Shown here piece after piece: positions 1 through 9,869 of a stretch of DNA of 58,786 nucleotides. Each line of letters opens with the position of its first letter. Position 1 is the stretch's first letter. The translations under genes and the position numbers were made by a program. A model generated the notes under the pieces. It did not search any database, was not told the origin of the DNA, and saw only the letters and a program-made list of their open reading frames with translations. This stretch comes from Phycicoccus sp. Soil748 (lineage in GTDB: Bacteria > Actinomycetota > Actinomycetes > Actinomycetales > Dermatophilaceae), in contig NZ_LMSC01000007.1 in assembly GCF_001428025.1 (NCBI RefSeq), positions 301,675-360,460 of the forward strand, read 5' to 3'.

Positions 1-10
1 GACCTGTCGT

Positions 11-25
11 CCCCCCACCGGGGGG
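11..25. terminator. Short GC hairpin at window edge
   Basis: Six C and six G face each other across a 3-base loop. It could be the end of a transcription terminator for a gene to the left of the window. There is no T-run, so this rests on the inverted repeat alone. Confidence 0.3.
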
Positions 26-108
26 CTGCCGGGTACGGCGTTCGGCTGGGTTTGCCGTGGGAATCCCGTGGACGCGCGCCCAGTGCGTCGATTTCGGCCC
101 GGAGCCCA

Positions 109-136
109 TACATTTGTACTACTGAGAACTACTGAG
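109..136 (+). promoter_or_regulatory. Possible -10 box and 10-bp direct repeat before the response-regulator operon
   Basis: TACATT at 109-114 fits a TAnnnT -10 box. Immediately downstream ACTACTGAG occurs twice (118-126 and 128-136), one helical turn apart, which would suit a bound regulator or be chance. No convincing -35 is visible. The GTG start of the first gene follows at 156 after an AAAGGA ribosome site at 144-149. Confidence 0.3.
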
Positions 137-155
137 CGGGACGAAAGGACATGCT

Positions 156-539
156 GTGGCTGTGCCGGATGGCGCCCGCGTGCTCATCGCTGACGACGAC
201 CCTGACATCCGTGACCTCGTGGAGTTCAAGCTCACGCAGTCCGGGTATGCCGTGGAGGCCGTCGGTGACGGGCTCGCCGCCTGGGAGTCCTTCCAGGCCG
301 AGCGCCCCGCGCTGGTGATCCTGGACGTGATGATGCCGGGACTGTCCGGCATCGACGTGCTGCGCAAGATCCGTGACAGCGAGGACGGCGCCGTGCCGGT
401 GCTCCTGCTGAGCGCCAAGTCCCGGGACAGCGACGTCGACACCGGCTTCGCCGTGGGGGCCGACGACTACGTCATCAAGCCGTTCAGCCCGCGCGAGCTG
501 CTGCACCGGGTCAACGGAATGCTCGCCCGCGCCCGGTGA
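156..539 (+). CDS. Single-domain response regulator (receiver only)
   Basis: A 127-residue CheY-like receiver with no output domain. Acidic pocket Asp13-Asp15, phospho-acceptor Asp57 in LDVMMPG, Ser86 in the Thr/Ser switch position and Lys108 in the KPFSP loop are all present, so it should accept a phosphoryl group. The GTG start is preceded by AAAGGA with a 6-base spacer; the nearby ATG at 151 is in another frame. Its stop overlaps the next start (GTGA), tying it to the HEAT protein, glycosyltransferase and kinase. It probably acts by protein contact, with the kinase at 3015 as the likely phosphate donor. That pairing is inferred from the operon. Confidence 0.9.
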   Translation: MAVPDGARVLIADDDPDIRDLVEFKLTQSGYAVEAVGDGLAAWESFQAERPALVILDVMMPGLSGIDVLRKIRDSEDGAVPVLLLSAKSRDSDVDTGFAVGADDYVIKPFSPRELLHRVNGMLARAR

Positions 540-1579
540 CCACCCGCCCGCTCCTCCTGGGCATCGAGCTCCTGGTCCTGCTGGCCTGCCTGGCACTGGG
601 CCTCAGCGTCATCTGGTCCAAGGTGACGCGCCTGCGTCGCGAGCGACGGACCGCGGCGTCCCTGGCCCCCGTGCGGGGCGCCCTCATCCAGCTCGCCGCC
701 GGCGAGCCCGGCGGCCTGCGGATCCTGCGCAGCGCGCGCGGCAGGACCGCCGACGCGATCGACGAGGCGGCGGTGGCCCTGCTGGCAAAGGTGCGCGGCG
801 AACCCGCGAGCCAGCTCGTCACCGTCCTGGAGCACCACGGCGCGCTGGAGCGGGCCAAGCTGGAGGTCTCCCACCGCTCGCCCGTACGCCGCGCCCGCGC
901 GGTACAGCTGCTGGGCCTGGCCCGCGTGGACGACAGCACGGCACTCATCTCCGAGGCCTTGGAGGACGAGGCCTCCGAGGTCCGGGCCAGCGCTGCGTAC
1001 GCCGCCTCATACCTGGCCGACCCCTGGCTCGCCGCTCCATTGCTGCGCTCGGTGGGCAACGGCGAGGGCATCCCAGCGGGTCTCGCCGCGGACGCCCTGC
1101 TGGAGATGGGCGTCGAGATCGCGCCCGTGCTGCGGGCCGCCATGCGCAACACCGCTCCCCGCACCCGCATGGTCGCTGCGCACGTGGCCGGCGTGGGCAC
1201 GTTCGTGCAGGCGCTGCCCGAGCTGCGCGAGCTCATCGGCGCCGACCCCGACGTCACCGTGCGGGTGGAGGCGGCCGAGGCGCTCGGCTCGATCGGGCAG
1301 GACTCCGAGGTCGAGCTGCTGGCACGCCACACCCGGCCGGACCAGCCGACGGACCTGCGCCGCGCCTGCGCCGAGGCGATGGGCCGGATCGGCTCCCCGG
1401 TCGCCCACGACGACCTCGTCGGGCTCCTCGACGACGACGACCCGCGCCTCGCCGAGGTGGCCGCGGAGTCGCTGGTCCAGATCGGTCCTCGCGGGCGGGC
1501 CACGCTCGAGGGGCGTCGCCACCAGCCGGCCGCCGGCACGGCGCTCGTGCTGGCAGACCTCAGGGCGGCGCAGCGGTGA
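536..1579 (+). CDS. Membrane-anchored HEAT-repeat protein
   Basis: 347 residues. An N-terminal hydrophobic segment (about residues 4-27) is followed by a basic stretch and then a series of HEAT-like helical repeats from roughly residue 100 to 330, recognisable by recurring units such as RAARAVQLLGLARV-like and EAAEALGSIGQD. Such repeats are protein-docking scaffolds, similar to those in phycobilin lyase-type HEAT proteins. GTG start overlaps the response-regulator stop by 4 bases, and its own stop overlaps the glycosyltransferase start. Likely a cytoplasmic-face adaptor between the receiver protein and the membrane glycosyltransferase (inference). No catalytic motif is evident. Confidence 0.75.
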   Translation: MTTRPLLLGIELLVLLACLALGLSVIWSKVTRLRRERRTAASLAPVRGALIQLAAGEPGGLRILRSARGRTADAIDEAAVALLAKVRGEPASQLVTVLEHHGALERAKLEVSHRSPVRRARAVQLLGLARVDDSTALISEALEDEASEVRASAAYAASYLADPWLAAPLLRSVGNGEGIPAGLAADALLEMGVEIAPVLRAAMRNTAPRTRMVAAHVAGVGTFVQALPELRELIGADPDVTVRVEAAEALGSIGQDSEVELLARHTRPDQPTDLRRACAEAMGRIGSPVAHDDLVGLLDDDDPRLAEVAAESLVQIGPRGRATLEGRRHQPAAGTALVLADLRAAQR

Positions 1580-3018
1580 ACGGCTTCCTCGACGGCCTCC
1601 GGACCGGGGTGCAATGGCTGTACGACGTCACCTCGGTGCCGATCCTCGTCTACTTCGTCGTCATCAACCTCTCGTTCCTCCTGCTCATCATCACGGCGGG
1701 CTTGCAGTTCCGCCGCTACCTGCGGATGCGCGACGCCTCGGTCGACACCCTCGGTGGAGAGCTCGCCCTGGGCGTCTCGGTGGTGATGCCCGCCCACAAC
1801 GAGGAGGTCGGCATCGTCACCTCCACCACCGCGATGCTGAGCCTGCGCTACCCCCGTCACGAGGTCGTCGTCGTCGACGACGGCAGCACCGACAACACCT
1901 TCGAGGTGCTGCGCGAGGCCTTCGACCTCGTCCAGATCCCCCGGGAGGTCCCCATGGACCTCCCCCTGCGCGCCGAGATCCTCGGCGTCTTCGTCCCGCG
2001 CGACGGGCACACGCGCCTCGTCGTCGTGCGCAAGACGAACTCCGGGCGCTCCGAGGCCATCAACGCCGGCGTCAACGTCGCGGTCGAGCCGCTCATCGCG
2101 TTCATCGACGCCGACTCGATCCTCGAGCCCGACGCCCTGCTGCGCGTGAGCAAGCCGTTCACCGACGACCCGACGCGGATGGTCGCCACCGGTGGCACCA
2201 TCCGAGCCGTCAACGGCAGCCGGGTCGTCTCCGGCCGCCTGGTCAAGCTCGCCATGCCGACCCAGTGGATCGCCCGGATCCAGGTCGTCGAGTACCTCCG
2301 CGCGTTCCTGGTCGGTCGCACCGGCTGGTCGCGCCTGGGCATGCTCATCCTCATCAGCGGTGCCTTCGGCATGTTCCGGCGCGACGTCGTCGTGGACGCC
2401 GGCGGGCTGGACCCCGACAGCATCGGCGAGGACTTCGAGCTGGTCCTGCGCATCCACCGCCGGATGATGGACGAGGGGCGCGACTACGCCGTCGAGTTCG
2501 TGCCGGAGCCGGTGTGCTGGACCGAGGTGCCCTCGACGCTGTCCGTCCTGGCCCGCCAGCGACGGCGCTGGCACCGTGGCCTCTGGGAGACCCTCTGGGC
2601 CTACCGCGGCATGCTCTTCAACCGCCGCTACGGGCGCATCGGCTTCTTCGCGCTGCCCTACTACTGGGTGTTCGAGCTCTTCGCGCCGCTGCTGGAGGGC
2701 TTCGGGATCATCGTCGTCGTGCTCGGCCTGCTGCTCGGGATCGTCAACGTGCCCTACGCGCTGCTCTTCCTCGTGCTGGCCTACGGCCTGGCGATCCTCG
2801 TGACCCTCGCGGCGATGTCTGTCGAGGAGTGGGCCTTCCACCGCTACCACCGCTGGCGTGACCTGTCGACGACGTTGGCCGCCGCGGTCCTGGAGAACAT
2901 CGGCTACCGCCAGCTCACCGTCTGGTGGCGGCTCGGCGGCTGGTGGGCGAGCCTGCGCAAGAAGGAGCAGGTGTGGGGCGTCATGACCCGTGCCGGATTC
3001 GACGAGGCGACCGATTGA
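1576..3018 (+). CDS. Processive family 2 glycosyltransferase, membrane-bound
   Basis: 480 residues. Two N-terminal hydrophobic stretches (about 20-42) precede a GT-A domain with Asp101-Asp102 (VVDDGSTDNT), the DxD pair Asp178/Asp180 (FIDADS), an acceptor-side ED at 285-286 and QxxRW at 328-332 (RQRRRW). Three or more C-terminal membrane helices follow. This is the architecture of BcsA/PgaC/hyaluronan-synthase-type enzymes that polymerise a sugar and export it. The polymer cannot be read from sequence. Coupled by 4-base overlaps to the HEAT protein upstream and the histidine kinase downstream, so output is probably controlled post-translationally by the signalling partners (inference). Confidence 0.85.
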   Translation: MNGFLDGLRTGVQWLYDVTSVPILVYFVVINLSFLLLIITAGLQFRRYLRMRDASVDTLGGELALGVSVVMPAHNEEVGIVTSTTAMLSLRYPRHEVVVVDDGSTDNTFEVLREAFDLVQIPREVPMDLPLRAEILGVFVPRDGHTRLVVVRKTNSGRSEAINAGVNVAVEPLIAFIDADSILEPDALLRVSKPFTDDPTRMVATGGTIRAVNGSRVVSGRLVKLAMPTQWIARIQVVEYLRAFLVGRTGWSRLGMLILISGAFGMFRRDVVVDAGGLDPDSIGEDFELVLRIHRRMMDEGRDYAVEFVPEPVCWTEVPSTLSVLARQRRRWHRGLWETLWAYRGMLFNRRYGRIGFFALPYYWVFELFAPLLEGFGIIVVVLGLLLGIVNVPYALLFLVLAYGLAILVTLAAMSVEEWAFHRYHRWRDLSTTLAAAVLENIGYRQLTVWWRLGGWWASLRKKEQVWGVMTRAGFDEATD

Positions 3019-5114
3019 CCAAGCCCTCCCTGTGGTCCGTGTCCGGCCAGCTCAGGCTGCTGGTCGTGGCGATGCTGTGCATCGTCCCCGTGGTCGCGGG
3101 ATCCGCCCTGCTCACGGTGCGGTCCAACTCGCGCGACACGGCCCGCACGAGCCTGGCGTTCTCGCCGGCCATCGACACGACCGCCTCGATCCGCCAGCGC
3201 ATGACCGACGCCAATGCCGCCTGGAGCCGCACCACGCAGACCGGGGTGGACGAGGGGGCGGCGCTCCGTGCCTCGATGAGCGAGGTCGAGCGCCTGGTCT
3301 CGCTGCAGCAGCAGGTGCTGCGACGTGACGTGCTCACGCGCAAGGAGCGGGCCACCTACGCCGACCTGACCAGCCGCCAGGAGACCGCCGCCCGGGCGTG
3401 GTTCTCCTGGGTGGCCGAGCGCCGCAGCCAGGACGGGCTGTCGCCGGCGGCGGTGCTGGCGGGTGCCGACGGGCGCATGGCCGAGTTCCGCTCGGTGTCC
3501 GACGAGCTCGAGTCCGAGCTCGTCGCCGGCCGCATGGCGGCGCGGGCCCGCATCGCCGGGGCGTTCGACCGGCTGCTGTCCATGATGGCCGCGCTCACTC
3601 TGCTGTCCGTGGTCGGCGCCTACCTCATGTGGCGCAGCATCGACGGCTCGCTCTCGGCCCCGGTCGCCCGGCTGCGCCAGGTCGTGGCCCGACAGCGCGG
3701 CGGGGACAACCTCGCCCTGGCCGATGCCTCGGGTGGCGCTGCAGAGATCCGAGCGCTGGCCGACGACTTCAACGAGCTCACCAAGACCAACCGCGCGCTG
3801 GTCGAGGAGCAGGCCCAGGTCCTGCTCATGCACCAGCTCGCCCTGGAGGTCGCCGACATGGTGCGCAGCGTCGACGACATCGAGGAGGCGCTGCGCCTCG
3901 TCTGCGCCCGGTTGGGCACCGGCATGCACGCCGACCGCGTCCTGCTCTACACCCTCGGTGACGGGCAGGAGGCGGTGGAGCAGCGGGTGCAGTGGCACCG
4001 CGACGACCTGCCGCCGCTTCCGCCGCTGCCGCCGTCACTGATGACCATGGTGCCGGAGGTCAACCGCGAGCTGCGCCGCGACGCCTCGGTCTTCGTCATC
4101 CGCGACCTGCTCGACTCCACCGTGGTGCGCGACGAGCGGGCGCAGGCCTTCCACCGGGCCACCGGTGCCCGCTCGATGGTCATGGTGCCCGTCGGCGTGG
4201 GTGAGCGCGGCCTCGGGGTGCTGGCCCTCATGACGGTCGACATCTACCGGCGCTGGCGGCGCTACGAGATCCAGGCCGCCCAGCAGTGCGCCGGCTACCT
4301 CGCCCAGGCCATCGCCCAGCTGCGGCTCAACGAGATGCAGGGCGAGCAGATGCGCCGGCTCACCGAGCTCGACCGCCAGAAGACCGACTTCATGGCGACG
4401 GTGAGCCACGAGCTGCGGACCCCGCTGACCTCGATCAGCGGTTACCTCGAGCTGCTCGAGGACGGCGACTACGGCGACCTCAGCGGCGTGCAGCAGTCGG
4501 CACTGCGGGTCATCGGGCGCAACGCCACCCGCCTGCGAGGTCTCATCGAGGACCTGCTCGTGCTCAACAAGATCGAGGCGTCCGGGCTCGAGTCGGACCC
4601 CGAGGACGTGCTGGTCTCCGAGATCGTGCGCGGGGTCAGCGAGATGCTCGAGCCCGTCGCCGCCGCGGGCGGGGTGCGCCTCGTCGTCGAGCAGGTCGAC
4701 CCCTGCCTGCAGGTCCACGTCGACCGCATCCAGCTCGAGCGCGCCCTGATCAACCTGGGGTCCAACGCCGTGAAGTTCACCCCGACCGGGGGAGTGGCGA
4801 CCATCTCGACCCGTCGGGAGGGCGACTCGGTGGAGATCGCGGTCGCCGACACCGGCATCGGCATCCCGGAGAAGGACCAGGCCAAGCTGTTCGACCGCTT
4901 CTTCCGCGCGTCCAACGCCAATGCCCAGGCCATCCCGGGCACAGGCCTGGGGCTGGCCATCGTGCGGGCGATCGTCGAGGGCCACGGGGGAGAGCTCGGG
5001 TTCGAGTCCACGGAGGGCGTCGGCACCACGATGACGATCTGCCTCCCGCTGGTGCTGAGCGCCGCCCCCCGGCGCAGCCGCCCGGGGAATGCCTCCCGGG
5101 CCACCACCGTTTAG
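3015..5114 (+). CDS. Sensor histidine kinase (TM-HAMP-GAF-HisKA-HATPase)
   Basis: 699 residues from a TTG start overlapping the upstream stop (TTGA), chosen because all four genes use this overlap. TM1 about 13-31, an extracytoplasmic four-helix-like sensor to about 185, TM2 about 186-206, HAMP to about 260, GAF about 275-440, dimerisation/phospho-acceptor domain with His465 in SHELRTP, and an ATPase domain with Asn584 in the N-box, DTGIGIP, a LFDRFFRA F-box and GTGLGLAI. Should autophosphorylate and pass phosphate to the receiver protein encoded first in the operon. The ligand is unknown; the GAF domain suggests a second, cytoplasmic input. Confidence 0.88.
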   Translation: MTKPSLWSVSGQLRLLVVAMLCIVPVVAGSALLTVRSNSRDTARTSLAFSPAIDTTASIRQRMTDANAAWSRTTQTGVDEGAALRASMSEVERLVSLQQQVLRRDVLTRKERATYADLTSRQETAARAWFSWVAERRSQDGLSPAAVLAGADGRMAEFRSVSDELESELVAGRMAARARIAGAFDRLLSMMAALTLLSVVGAYLMWRSIDGSLSAPVARLRQVVARQRGGDNLALADASGGAAEIRALADDFNELTKTNRALVEEQAQVLLMHQLALEVADMVRSVDDIEEALRLVCARLGTGMHADRVLLYTLGDGQEAVEQRVQWHRDDLPPLPPLPPSLMTMVPEVNRELRRDASVFVIRDLLDSTVVRDERAQAFHRATGARSMVMVPVGVGERGLGVLALMTVDIYRRWRRYEIQAAQQCAGYLAQAIAQLRLNEMQGEQMRRLTELDRQKTDFMATVSHELRTPLTSISGYLELLEDGDYGDLSGVQQSALRVIGRNATRLRGLIEDLLVLNKIEASGLESDPEDVLVSEIVRGVSEMLEPVAAAGGVRLVVEQVDPCLQVHVDRIQLERALINLGSNAVKFTPTGGVATISTRREGDSVEIAVADTGIGIPEKDQAKLFDRFFRASNANAQAIPGTGLGLAIVRAIVEGHGGELGFESTEGVGTTMTICLPLVLSAAPRRSRPGNASRATTV

Positions 5115-5211
5115 GAGATGTGCGCCGCTGTCTGGCACACTTGACCGCTGACCGGTTCACGGCCCGAGGCACCCGCCCCGCCGACCCGGCCACATGACCA
5201 AGGAGCACGCT

Positions 5212-5436
5212 TTGAAGAAGGACATCCACCCCGCGTACGTCGAGACCACGGTCACCTGCACCTGTGGCGCGACGTTCAAGACCCGCAGCACTGCGACCTC
5301 CGGCGAGATGCGCGCCGAGGTGTGCTCGCAGTGCCACCCGTTCTACACGGGCAAGCAGAAGATCCTCGACACCGGTGGTCGCGTGGCCCGCTTCGAGGCG
5401 CGCTACGGCAAGAAGGCCGCAGCCGAGTCCAAGTAG
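5212..5436 (+). CDS. rpmE: 50S ribosomal protein L31 (zinc-type)
   Basis: 74 residues starting KKDIHP after the initiator, exactly as the family does. The TTG at 5212 is preferred over the in-frame ATG at 5194 because AAGGAG at 5200-5205 sits 6 bases before it and the ATG would add six unmatched residues. Cys16, Cys18, Cys38 and Cys41 (CTC and CSQC) make this the zinc-binding C+ form; the zinc-free paralogue is not in the window. Followed by a terminator-like hairpin and then prfA. Confidence 0.95.
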   Translation: MKKDIHPAYVETTVTCTCGATFKTRSTATSGEMRAEVCSQCHPFYTGKQKILDTGGRVARFEARYGKKAAAESK

Positions 5437-5445
5437 CTTCCCTGA

Positions 5446-5482
5446 TGCGCCGGTCCTGACCCTCGAGGTCGGGGCCGGCGCA
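5446..5482 (+). terminator. Terminator-like hairpin after rpmE
   Basis: Arms 5446-5460 and 5468-5482 pair over about 15 bases with one or two mismatches or wobble pairs, then TTGCTTTA. It lies between the rpmE stop and the prfA ribosome site and may end or attenuate rpmE transcripts. Confidence 0.55.
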
Positions 5483-5566
5483 TTGCTTTACCCGTCTGCC
5501 GGCGGCGCGACCGGGCACCGGGCAGGCAACCCCGGCACCACCCGCGCACGACCTCAGGAGCCCCGC

Positions 5567-6663
<1,097 letters not shown>

Positions 6664-6667
<4 letters not shown>

Positions 6668-7536
6668 CCGGGCCGCACGCTCCGGCCGACCTGCGGGCCG
6701 CGGTCCGAGGGGCCGCTGCCCGGCTGGCCGAGGCAGGGGTGCCGTCGCCGGACGTCGACGCCGTCGCCCTCGCGGCCCACGTGCTGCGCACCACGGCCTC
6801 GCAGGTCCGCACCGCGATGGTGGTCGGCGCCCCCGCGCCGGACCCTGCCGCCTACGGTGCGCTGGTCGAGCAGCGCGTCAGCCGCGTCCCGCTCCAGCAC
6901 CTCACCGGGCGCGCCGCCTTCCGCCGCCTCGAGCTCGCCGTCGGACCCGGGGTGTTCACGCCCCGGCCGGAGACCGAGGTCGTGGCCGGGCTCGCCATCG
7001 ACGCGGCCCGGGCTGTCGTCGCGGCGCCGGTCGTGGTCGACCTCTGCACCGGGTCGGGCGCCATCGCGCTCGCCGTCGCAGACGAGCTCCCGTCCGCGAC
7101 CGTGTATGCCGTGGAGCTGGGGGAGGACGCGCACGCCTGGGCCGCGCGCAACGTCGCCGACACCGGCCTTCCCGTCACCCTCGTGCACGGCGACGCCACG
7201 ACCGCCTTCCCCGAGCTCGACGGGACGGTCGACGTGGTCGTCTCCAACCCTCCCTACATCCCGGTCGGCATGGTGCCCGTCGACCCCGAGGTCCGCGACC
7301 ACGACCCCGAGCTCGCCCTCTACGGCGGCAGCGAGGACGGCCTGGCCATCCCCCTGGCGGTGGGGGCCAGGGCCGCGGCGCTGCTGCGTCCCGGTGGGGT
7401 GCTGGTCATGGAGCACGCCGACAGCCAGGGCGAGTCGCTGCCCCGGGCCCTGGAGCGGACGGGGTGCTGGCGCGACGTGCACGACGAGCGGGACCTCACC
7501 GGCCGGCCCCGCGCGACGGTGGCCACCCGCGCCTGA
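6664..7536 (+). CDS. prmC: Release factor glutamine N5-methyltransferase
   Basis: 290 residues, starting at a GTG that overlaps the prfA stop by 4 bases. Transfers a methyl group from S-adenosylmethionine to the GGQ glutamine of release factors. A helical N-terminal domain (about 1-85) binds the factor; the Rossmann methyltransferase domain carries [11 protein letters not shown] for SAM and the catalytic NPPY motif with Asn195. Ends 20 bases from the convergent tetR gene. Confidence 0.95.
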
Positions 7537-7555
7537 CGCCGGTCCCCGCGCTCCG

Positions 7556-8146
7556 TCAGGCGGCGTCGGGCGCCCGGACTGCCGCGTCGACCAAGGCGCG
7601 AGCGGACGCCTTCGCGGCCTCGGGCGCCTCGGGGCTGGCGTCCAGCGAGCCGCTGGCCAGGCCGCCGTCGAGCAGCAGGGTGAGGGAGCGTGCCAGCGCC
7701 TCGGGGTCGCGGGCCCCGGCTTGCCCGGCGAGCCCGCGCACCCATGAGAGCACTGCCGACTTGTGGGCCACGGTGCGGTCGTGGACCGGGGTGCCCGGCT
7801 GCGACTCAGCGGCAGCGTTGATGAACGCGCAGCCGCGGTAGCCCTCCCGGCGGCACGAGCTCCGCAGGGCGTCGAACATGCCGACGAGCTGGTCGGCGGG
7901 ATCGGGACCGGCCGCGGCGGCGGCCTCGTGGAGCTGGCCGGTCCAGATGCCGTCGACCTTGTCGAGGTAGGCCACGATGAGGTCGTCCTTGGCGGGGAAG
8001 TGCTTGTAGAACGTCGCCTTCGCGACGCCGGACTCGGCGATGATCAGGTCGACCCCCACCGCCCGTATGCCGCGGGCATAGAAGAGTGCGAACGCCGCGT
8101 CCAGGACGCGCTCGCGGGCCTCGCTCGGCCGGGCTGTGGTGGTCAT
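7556..8146 (-). CDS. TetR family repressor
   Basis: 196 residues. N-terminal helix-turn-helix (about residues 20-50: [20 protein letters not shown]) followed by an all-helical ligand domain. The ATG at 8146 is chosen because TATAGT (complement of 8153-8158) ends 6 bases before it, predicting a leaderless mRNA, and the homologous region begins there. It diverges from the two oxidoreductase genes, and two matching palindromes in the gap are the obvious operators. The C-terminal domain ([17 protein letters not shown]) resembles the LmrA/YxaF-like subgroup. The ligand is unknown. Confidence 0.9.
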   Translation of the reverse strand: MTTTARPSEARERVLDAAFALFYARGIRAVGVDLIIAESGVAKATFYKHFPAKDDLIVAYLDKVDGIWTGQLHEAAAAAGPDPADQLVGMFDALRSSCRREGYRGCAFINAAAESQPGTPVHDRTVAHKSAVLSWVRGLAGQAGARDPEALARSLTLLLDGGLASGSLDASPEAPEAAKASARALVDAAVRAPDAA

Positions 8147-8152
8147 GGACGC

Positions 8153-8220
8153 ACTATACCTTGCAAGTAGACAGATCTGTCTGTTAGGTTCTCCGCATCG
8201 CGGTAGACAGACCTGTCTAC
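8153..8220. promoter_or_regulatory. Divergent promoter with two TetR-type operators
   Basis: AGACAGATCTGTCT (8169-8182) is a perfect 14-bp palindrome. GTAGACAGACCTGTCTAC (8203-8220) is an 18-bp palindrome broken only at the centre. Both share TAGACAG-(RY)-CTGTC and their centres are 36 bp apart. The first covers the expected -35 region of tetR, whose -10 is TATAGT on the minus strand at 8153-8158, implying autorepression. The second lies about 30 bases before the ATG at 8251 and would block the oxidoreductase genes. Confidence 0.8.
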
Positions 8221-8250
8221 TGGCGCTCACGGTTCTGATCAGGAGTCCCC

Positions 8251-8928
8251 ATGAAGATCGCAGTCCTCGGCACCGGCATGGTCGGCCAGGCCCTCGCCGG
8301 CCGCCTCAGCGAGCTCGGCCACGACGTGGTCATCGGCACGCGCGACCCGCAGTCCACCCTCGCCCGCACCGAGCCCGACGGCATGGGCAACCCGCCCGTC
8401 TCGGCCTGGCTGCAGGACCACCGGGCGGTCGGTCTCGCGACCTTCGCCGACGCCGTCGCCGGGGCGGAGCTGGTCGTCAACGCGACCAGCGGCAACGGGG
8501 CCATCCCGGCCCTCGAGCTGGCCGGCGCCGACAATCTGGCCGGCAAGGTCGTGCTCGACATCTCCAACCCGCTCGACTTCTCGAACGGCTTCCCTCCCAC
8601 CCTCTTCGTCAAGGACACCGACTCGCTCGGCGAGCAGGTCCAGCGCGCCTTCCCGCAGGCGCGGGTCGTCAAGACCCTCAACACCCTCAACGCCCACCTG
8701 ATGGTGAACCCCAAGGCCCTGGGCCAGGAGTCGTCGGTCTTCGTCTCCGGCGACGACGCGGCCGCCAAGGCCACCGTCACCGAGCTGCTCGAGAGCTTCG
8801 GGCACACCGACGTCATCGACCTCGGCGACATCACCACGGCCCGCGGCACGGAGATGCTCCTGCCCGTGTGGCTGCGCCTGATGGGCGCCCTCGGCACGCC
8901 GGCGTTCAACTTCAAGATCGTGCGCTGA
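8251..8928 (+). CDS. NADPH-dependent F420 reductase-like oxidoreductase
   Basis: 225 residues. N-terminal dinucleotide-binding fold with GTGMVGQALAGRL and the GTRDP loop after strand 2 that favours NADP. The C-terminal half, ending in a short helical region, matches the NADP oxidoreductase coenzyme-F420-dependent family, which also contains members that do not use F420. CAGGAG at 8240-8245 sets the ATG. Two bases separate its stop from the next ATG. Regulated with it by the divergent TetR, a typical stress- or substrate-induced redox pair. The substrate is unknown. Confidence 0.75.
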   Translation: MKIAVLGTGMVGQALAGRLSELGHDVVIGTRDPQSTLARTEPDGMGNPPVSAWLQDHRAVGLATFADAVAGAELVVNATSGNGAIPALELAGADNLAGKVVLDISNPLDFSNGFPPTLFVKDTDSLGEQVQRAFPQARVVKTLNTLNAHLMVNPKALGQESSVFVSGDDAAAKATVTELLESFGHTDVIDLGDITTARGTEMLLPVWLRLMGALGTPAFNFKIVR

Positions 8929-8930
8929 CC

Positions 8931-9806
8931 ATGACGCCCACGCCGGGTCGGCCGATGGCCGGCAGGACGGTGCTCGTCACCGGCGGGACCGGCGGGATCG
9001 GCGGCGCCACCGCCGCCGGTCTCGCCGCCCTCGGGGCGAGGGTGGGCGTCGTCGGCCGCGACCGGGCTCGGGCCGAGGGCGCCGCCGCGCGCCTGCGCGC
9101 GTCCGGCGGAGAGGTCGACGTCTTCATCGCCGACCTCTCGGCGCAGCGGGAGGTGCGCCGACTCGCCGACGAGGCGCTCGCGGCATACCCCCGCCTCGAC
9201 GTCCTCGTGAACAACGTGGGCGGCTACTGGGCCCGCCGGCACACCACCGAGGACGGGCTCGAGCGCACCTTCGCCGTCAACCACCTCGCGCCGTTCCTGC
9301 TGACGAACCTGCTGCTGCCCCGGCTGCGTGAGAGCGCCCCGGCCCGGGTCGTCACGGTGTCGTCAGGCGCGCAGGCCATGGGCCGCATCGACTTCGACGA
9401 CCTGGAGGGGGAGCGGGGCTACCGTGGCCAGCGCGCCTACAGCCAGTCCAAGCTCGCCAACGTCCTGTTCACCTACGAGCTGGCCCGGCGCCTCGAGGGC
9501 ACCGGTGTCACCGCGACGGTGCTGCACCCCGGCGTGGTGCGGACGGCGTTCGGCCAGGAGGACCCGGGGCGGTGGATGGCGGCCATGACGCGAGTGGCGC
9601 GGCTGTTCATGAAGACCCCGCAGGAGGGTGCCCGTACGTCGATCCACCTCGCCTCCTCGCCGGCGGTGGAGGGCGTCACCGGCCAGTACTTCGCGAACGA
9701 ACGGCCGAAGCGGTCCTCGAAGGCGTCCTACGACCGGGCCGCCGCCGCGCGGCTGTGGGACGCCTCCGCACGGCTCGTGCACCTCACCGACGACCAGGGG
9801 GCCTGA
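8931..9806 (+). CDS. Short-chain dehydrogenase/reductase
   Basis: 291 residues. Classical SDR: TGGTGGIGG cofactor loop, NNVGG after strand 4, catalytic Ser in VSSGAQ and YSQSK with the Tyr-Lys pair. The arrangement and C-terminal LHPGVVRT resemble retinol dehydrogenase/WW-oxidoreductase-like SDRs. The ATG at 8931 follows the previous stop by 2 bases, so it is likely translated by re-initiation. Substrate unknown; controlled with its neighbour by TetR. Confidence 0.82.
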   Translation: MTPTPGRPMAGRTVLVTGGTGGIGGATAAGLAALGARVGVVGRDRARAEGAAARLRASGGEVDVFIADLSAQREVRRLADEALAAYPRLDVLVNNVGGYWARRHTTEDGLERTFAVNHLAPFLLTNLLLPRLRESAPARVVTVSSGAQAMGRIDFDDLEGERGYRGQRAYSQSKLANVLFTYELARRLEGTGVTATVLHPGVVRTAFGQEDPGRWMAAMTRVARLFMKTPQEGARTSIHLASSPAVEGVTGQYFANERPKRSSKASYDRAAAARLWDASARLVHLTDDQGA

Positions 9807-9869
9807 GGGGCCTCGGTGAGGTCCGGGGCAACACGTCGCAGGGGTGGGGGCCGCAATAGGCTGCAGCCC

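Noticed and set aside
5194-5211. ATG at 5194 as the rpmE start
   Set aside because: It would place the ribosome site AAGGAG inside the gene and add residues absent from L31; the TTG at 5212 fits both.
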